A DNA stretch of 64,000 nucleotides from a bacterium. GTDB taxonomy: Bacteria; Vulcanimicrobiota; Xenobia; Xenobiales; JADMJV01. Location of the stretch: contig JADMJV010000068.1 in NCBI GenBank assembly GCA_018780265.1, forward strand, positions 124,001 through 188,000, written 5' to 3'. The stretch's first letter is position 1; the number at the start of each line of letters is the position of its first letter. The position numbers were made by a program, and so were the translations under genes. The notes under the pieces are model-generated. The model did no database searches and had not been told where the DNA came from. It saw only the letters and a program-made list of their open reading frames with translations. Positions 60,560 to 64,000 of the stretch are shown piece after piece.

Positions 60560-61921
60560 CTACTTCAAACTGACAACCGGGTGAGCCGCCTTCTGGCCGT
60601 GGCCCAGGCACACCACCTTGCAGGCGTAGCCGGACAGGTCGCGACCCTGAGTCCAACCGCGGGTGTCTACCAGCACCTTGGCCTGTTTCAGGATCGAGTC
60701 CATGTCGAATTCGGTGTGGTCGGTCATTAGCACGCAACAGTCGGCCTTGGCGATCTCGGAGGGGTCGACGGAGCGCCACATGACTCCCTCAATCTTGACG
60801 GCTGGCAGCATGGGATCCAGGTATTTTACATCGGCCTGGCGATGTTGCAATATCTCCAAAACCCGCACGGAGGGGGACTCACGATGGTCGGCCACATCCT
60901 TTTTGTAGGCCATGCCCAACAACAGCACGTTGGCGCCCACCAATCCGCGCGAGCCCAGACCTTGAATGATCAGGTCTACCACGTGATGAGGCATATGGGC
61001 GTTCAATTGGCCGGCAAGCTCGATAAAACGGGTGGAAAAATCAAACTCGCGAGCCTTCCAGGTCAGGTAAAAGGGGTCAAGCGGAATGCAGTGACCGCCG
61101 ATACCCGGGCCGGGATTGAAGCGCATGAAGCCAAAAGGCTTGGTGGAAGCCAGGTCGAGAATCTCCCACACGTTCAGGCTCATCTCGTTGCACAGCAGGG
61201 CGAGTTCGTTGACCAGCGCAATGTTGACGCTGCGAAAGATGTTCTCAAACAGCTTTTCCAGCTCGGCCGCTCGCGAGGAGGAGGCTTTCTTGACCAGGTC
61301 GGTGCGCTCTAGCAGCGTTTGGTAAAGCTGAGCGGTCAGGTCGGTGCAGGTGGGGGTCACGCCGCCCACGATCTTGGTGGTGTTGTAGGTGTGGTACGAA
61401 GGATTGCCCGGATCGACGCGCTCGGGCGAGAAGGCCAGAAAGAAGTCGCGCCCCACCTGGGTCACGCGCCCTCCCGCCAGCACCAGCGGCAGCACCACTT
61501 CTTCGGTGGTCCCCGGGTAAGTGGTGCTTTCCAGCACCACCAGCGTGCCCGGCTTCATCAGTTGGCCGATGCGCTTGGCCACACCCTCTACGTAACTGAT
61601 ATTGGGCTCGCGATTCTTGGTCAGCGGCGTGGGTACACAGATCACAATCACGTCGGAGTGACTCATGCAGTTGATATCCCGGGTGGGATTGAACTTGCCC
61701 GAAGACACGGAGGCCTGAACCACGGCATCCTGGCCATTGATGTAATCAGTGCCCTGCATCAGGCGGTCAATCTTGGGGGCATCGTCGTCCAGACCCATCA
61801 CCCGAAAGCCCTGCTGGGCAAATCCCAAAGCAAGAGGCAGACCCACGTAGCCCAGACCCACCACCGTGATGGTTGCGCTTCGATCCTGTAAGGCCTGGCT
61901 GAGACGATTGATTGATTCCAC
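60560..61921 (-). CDS. wbpA: UDP-N-acetylhexosamine 6-dehydrogenase (WbpA/WecC type)
   Basis: It oxidises a UDP-N-acetylhexosamine to the 6-uronate. The protein has 453 residues: TVVGLGYVGLPLALGFAQQG, FLAFSPERVDPGNPSYHTYN as a WbpA-group marker, and catalytic C278 in GIGGHCIPLDPFYLTW. LLGMAYKKDVADHRESPS is the C-terminal domain. It provides the first step for the diacetamido-uronic acid made with wbpB and wbpD at 38637-40123, although it sits 20 kb away in a small operon with a PP2C gene. Substrate (GlcNAc or ManNAc) is not fixed by sequence. Confidence 0.92.
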   Translation of the reverse strand: MESINRLSQALQDRSATITVVGLGYVGLPLALGFAQQGFRVMGLDDDAPKIDRLMQGTDYINGQDAVVQASVSSGKFNPTRDINCMSHSDVIVICVPTPLTKNREPNISYVEGVAKRIGQLMKPGTLVVLESTTYPGTTEEVVLPLVLAGGRVTQVGRDFFLAFSPERVDPGNPSYHTYNTTKIVGGVTPTCTDLTAQLYQTLLERTDLVKKASSSRAAELEKLFENIFRSVNIALVNELALLCNEMSLNVWEILDLASTKPFGFMRFNPGPGIGGHCIPLDPFYLTWKAREFDFSTRFIELAGQLNAHMPHHVVDLIIQGLGSRGLVGANVLLLGMAYKKDVADHRESPSVRVLEILQHRQADVKYLDPMLPAVKIEGVMWRSVDPSEIAKADCCVLMTDHTEFDMDSILKQAKVLVDTRGWTQGRDLSGYACKVVCLGHGQKAAHPVVSLK

Positions 61922-61927
61922 TGTGTT

Positions 61928-62698
61928 TTACCTGTTTTCTGGTAGATTGCGAAGGGTGTAGGCCACCACGGCCACGTTATCTTGCCCCCCGGGATGTCCG
62001 TCTACTCCTGTTAATGCCAATTGGGTCAGGGCCCGGGCCAACCTGGCCGGGTCGCCCCCGGCGCCCGTGGCCAGTTCCTCAATGTGGCGCAACTGCACGG
62101 AGCGATGCGGATCGCGGTAGCAGCATTCATTGACGCCGTCGCTGAACAGCAACATCAATTCGTCGGCGGCCAGCGTAAACTGAAAGGCCTGACCCATCTC
62201 GATCGGGATGGGCCCGTCGGCGCGCACGTAGGTGTCGCTCAGTTTGTTGCGCACGGCCACCCCTTGCGGGCCCACCGTGGCCAGCGTGCAGTCGCCAAAA
62301 GAGAGCCCAAAAACCCCACCCGTCGACTCATCGTGACAGGCCACCAACAGCGTGCTTCCGCCCATCTCGTCCTGCAGCCACTCTTCCGATGACAACCACA
62401 GCGACAGTTGGCCCAACCGCCCGGGCACGCTGGCACACGACTCGTGCAAGGCCTCCAGGAGGCGATGACTGACATAGTGCCCCATATGCCCATCGGCCAC
62501 GGCCAACAGCCAGCGGGTGCCGTCTTTGAGCACCACGGCGCCGTCTTCATTGGGAAATTCCTTACTGCCCTTGTAGGCAAAGGACGGCGACTCCGGGTCG
62601 GCTCCCGCGCTCAGGCATATGCTGACCCTAGCCAGACTGCGCTCGACAATCTGACCCAACACCGGCACATCTTGACCTAACAATATCAGGCGTTCCAT
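61928..62698 (-). CDS. PP2C-type protein phosphatase
   Basis: This metal-dependent Ser/Thr phosphatase of 256 residues has FPNEDGAVVL, LLAVADGHMGHYVSHRLL (the DGH metal site), GGSTLLVACH, FGDCTLATV and GGQDNVAVVAY, the expected PP2C/SpoIIE-like series. ATG 62698 was chosen; the frame is open to 62797. It sits 6 bp upstream of wbpA on the same strand. It may reverse phosphorylation of polysaccharide-control proteins, an inference from place only. Confidence 0.88.
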   Translation of the reverse strand: MERLILLGQDVPVLGQIVERSLARVSICLSAGADPESPSFAYKGSKEFPNEDGAVVLKDGTRWLLAVADGHMGHYVSHRLLEALHESCASVPGRLGQLSLWLSSEEWLQDEMGGSTLLVACHDESTGGVFGLSFGDCTLATVGPQGVAVRNKLSDTYVRADGPIPIEMGQAFQFTLAADELMLLFSDGVNECCYRDPHRSVQLRHIEELATGAGGDPARLARALTQLALTGVDGHPGGQDNVAVVAYTLRNLPENR

Positions 62699-62736
62699 GG
62701 GCCTCGCGCATTCTCTGCCGACCGGCCATTTCCCGC

Positions 62737-63231
62737 TCACAGATTCCTTTGCAGATCCTTGGTCATCAAGTAGAGGTGAAGGGGACTGAAGCCGCATGGC
62801 TCAAAGCCAAAGTGGCGGTAGAATTCAGCCGCTCTTTCGTCCTTGGCGTGGGTCAGAAGTGCGCGGCAACCAATCAACTCCTGCGCCTGCATGTAACGAA
62901 GAAAAGCATCTCGAAGCAGGCCTTTGCCGACGCCCCTATTTTTCTGGCTGGAGTCGACGGCTAACCGGCCCAGCAAAATCAGCGGGGCCGGATGCCGAGG
63001 AAGGCCTTTGGCCACTCGGGTTGGCACCTCATCCAGGCTAGCCGAAGCCGCAGCCAGGCTGTAGTAACCTAGAACCTTCATCTCCTCGCAAGTAACGAAG
63101 GTTCTGGCCGCACCCTGCTGATGGTTGGTCAGAGCGAATCTTTGTAGATACAGGTTGAGACCGGGATTGCCGCAATCAAAGTCGACCGATAGATGACTCA
63201 CCCGAATGGGTTCTGGCTTGCTTAATCCCAC
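62737..63231 (-). CDS. GNAT acetyltransferase toxin (TacT/AtaT-like)
   Basis: This GNAT-fold enzyme of 164 residues is the toxin of a GNAT/DUF1778 system, which acetylates aminoacyl-tRNA. DCGNPGLNLYLQRFALTNHQ is the family N-terminus, SQKNRGVGKGLLRDAF the acetyl-CoA site, and AAEFYRHFGFEPCG the catalytic tyrosine region. GTG 63231 overlaps the antitoxin by 10 bases. Target tRNA cannot be told from sequence. Confidence 0.9.
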   Translation of the reverse strand: MGLSKPEPIRVSHLSVDFDCGNPGLNLYLQRFALTNHQQGAARTFVTCEEMKVLGYYSLAAASASLDEVPTRVAKGLPRHPAPLILLGRLAVDSSQKNRGVGKGLLRDAFLRYMQAQELIGCRALLTHAKDERAAEFYRHFGFEPCGFSPLHLYLMTKDLQRNL

Positions 63232-63488
63232 GGAGGTGGGGTTTGGAACAACTCGCGCAGGTTTGGTATGTCCTTGGCCGGCTGATCGAGGGCATCCAGG
63301 AAGGCTTGCATCTGCTGGGACGAGAGCTGAAAACTGCTTTGCTGGGCCAACACCTCTTGAGCGCTTTGACGAGCTGCCTTTAAGATAAATTCGCTGAGAT
63401 TGGATCCCTGTAACTGCGCCGCCCTCTGCAAAGAGACTTTGTCACGATCCGAGATTCTCAGAGTCAAATTCTTTGTTTTTGTGTCCAT
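63222..63488 (-). CDS. DUF1778 (TacA-like) antitoxin
   Basis: This is a ribbon-helix-helix antitoxin of 88 residues. NLTLRISDRDKVSLQRAAQLQ is the DUF1778 start, GSNLSEFILKAARQSAQEVL its helical part, and the C-terminal DALDQPAKDIPNLREL the toxin-binding tail. ATG 63488; the toxin gene overlaps its last 10 bases. A promoter with a palindrome lies directly upstream. Confidence 0.9.
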   Translation of the reverse strand: MDTKTKNLTLRISDRDKVSLQRAAQLQGSNLSEFILKAARQSAQEVLAQQSSFQLSSQQMQAFLDALDQPAKDIPNLRELFQTPPPWD

Positions 63489-63525
63489 GACAATACATTG
63501 TATGCACGTCGGGGCCAAATTGCAA
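63489..63525 (-). promoter_or_regulatory. tacAT-type promoter with palindrome
   Basis: On the minus strand a -35 TTGCAA (63525-63520), a 17-bp spacer and a -10 TACAAT (63502-63497) precede the ATG at 63488 by 8 bases, so the transcript would start about 2 bases before the start codon. The 11-base palindrome ATACATTGTAT (63494-63504 on the plus strand) overlaps the -10 and is a likely operator. Confidence 0.6.
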
Positions 63526-63562
63526 GCGAGGAAAACCCACCTGCTCTAAGAAGGCCCGGGCC

Positions 63563-64000
63563 ATGGGACGCTGGCTCATTTTCCTGTGCCTCCTCTTGGC
63601 CAAGCTTTCCTTGGCCCGCGAAGTAGGGCTGCAATGGGCCAGCGACGGGCAGAACGTGCTGCTCAGCTGGGACCGCCCCGGGCTGGAAATGACCCTTTAC
63701 AGGTCCACCCAACCGTTCGAGTTGGAAGATCTGAAAACCCCCACCTTTCCTATCTGCAAGATTGTGGGCCTGGGGATGGCCAATACTTATCTGGACAATC
63801 GTCTGGCCCCCGACACCGACTATTTCTATGCGGGCAGCACGCCCGATGGCTGGTGGTTCACGGCCGACCCGGTCCACCTTCCCGCCCGCCCACTGCCCGA
63901 TGAACTGATCGACCCCTGGATTCTGGTGGATAAACTCAACTACAGTCTGGAAGTTTACAGCGACGGCCGTATCGCCAAGCGCTATCCCATTGCCCTGGGC
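63563..64000 (+). CDS. L,D-transpeptidase family protein (5' part)
   Basis: This open frame runs to the window edge (146 codons). MGRWLIFLCLLLAKLSLA is a signal peptide; the next 100 residues resemble a fibronectin-III-like or beta-sandwich region (LQWASDGQNVLLSWDRPG). At the end WILVDKLNYSLEVYSDGR with KRYPIALG is the start of a YkuD (L,D-transpeptidase) domain, which forms peptidoglycan cross-links or attaches proteins; the catalytic cysteine region lies beyond the window. It is divergent from the antitoxin gene, with 74 bp between. Confidence 0.75.
   Translation, partial: MGRWLIFLCLLLAKLSLAREVGLQWASDGQNVLLSWDRPGLEMTLYRSTQPFELEDLKTPTFPICKIVGLGMANTYLDNRLAPDTDYFYAGSTPDGWWFTADPVHLPARPLPDELIDPWILVDKLNYSLEVYSDGRIAKRYPIALG

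Noticed and set aside
61319..61891. Plus-strand frame of 190 codons opposite wbpA
   Set aside because: It is a His/Gly-rich shadow of the real dehydrogenase.

Overview
The window is an exopolysaccharide/capsule-type locus of about 50 kb with a decayed accessory region on the left and a nuclease/toxin-antitoxin region on the right. Base composition is moderately GC-rich by eye and coding density is high in the central part. A Wza-like outer-membrane export protein, Wzz-like chain-length proteins and an exosortase point to a Gram-negative (diderm) bacterium. Three intact Uma2-type putative endonucleases and two toxin-antitoxin pairs suggest a slow-growing environmental lineage; I cannot assign a phylum from sequence alone.

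Left edge (1-4.8 kb). This is accessory and partly dead DNA: a fragment of a Uma2 gene, a broken second copy of a wbqC gene, a frameshifted MqsA-type antitoxin fragment, an intact Uma2 gene, a two-gene ATPase plus DUF4276 (Toprim-like) unit whose second gene is frameshifted, an intact wbqC, and a short DegT-aminotransferase remnant.

Centre (5-55 kb). Nucleotide-sugar genes supply GDP-4-keto-6-deoxymannose and GDP-L-fucose (two gmd, fcl), dTDP-4-keto-6-deoxyglucose and dTDP-Fuc4N (rfbA, rfbB, wecE), UDP-glucuronate and UDP-xylose (ugd, uxs), and a 2,3-diacetamido-uronic acid with an amidino group (wbpA-, wbpB- and wbpD-like genes, a DegT 3-aminotransferase candidate, then wbpG/hisH2/hisF2). 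Assembly and export genes are a WecA/MraY-type initiating transferase, two Wzy/O-antigen-ligase-type membrane proteins, a PglK/MsbA-type ABC flippase, three Wzz-like proteins, a tyrosine kinase and Wza. About eight intact glycosyltransferases plus one split by a stop codon, six SAM methyltransferases (five of them in one block), a PIG-L deacetylase, an acetyltransferase and a sulfotransferase decorate the polymer.

Most notable system. Gene 23800-25344 is an exosortase fused to a CPBP protease domain (exosortase E type). Some 16 kb away, 41300-41962 encodes a secreted protein ending in a TPEID motif, a hydrophobic helix and a basic cluster: the expected VPEID-CTERM substrate. It is followed after 15 bp by an EpsD/SurA-like chaperone-isomerase. 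Sortase, substrate and chaperone therefore sit inside the polysaccharide locus that probably builds the surface they act on.

Right edge (55-64 kb). Two Uma2 genes, a SEC-C protein, a nucleotidyltransferase-like gene, a BrnT/BrnA pair, a small operon (PP2C phosphatase, wbpA-like dehydrogenase, hypothetical protein), a GNAT/DUF1778 toxin-antitoxin pair and the start of an L,D-transpeptidase cut by the window end. Both toxin-antitoxin pairs have strong promoters with the same -35 hexamer and -10 boxes so close to the start codon that leaderless mRNAs are predicted.
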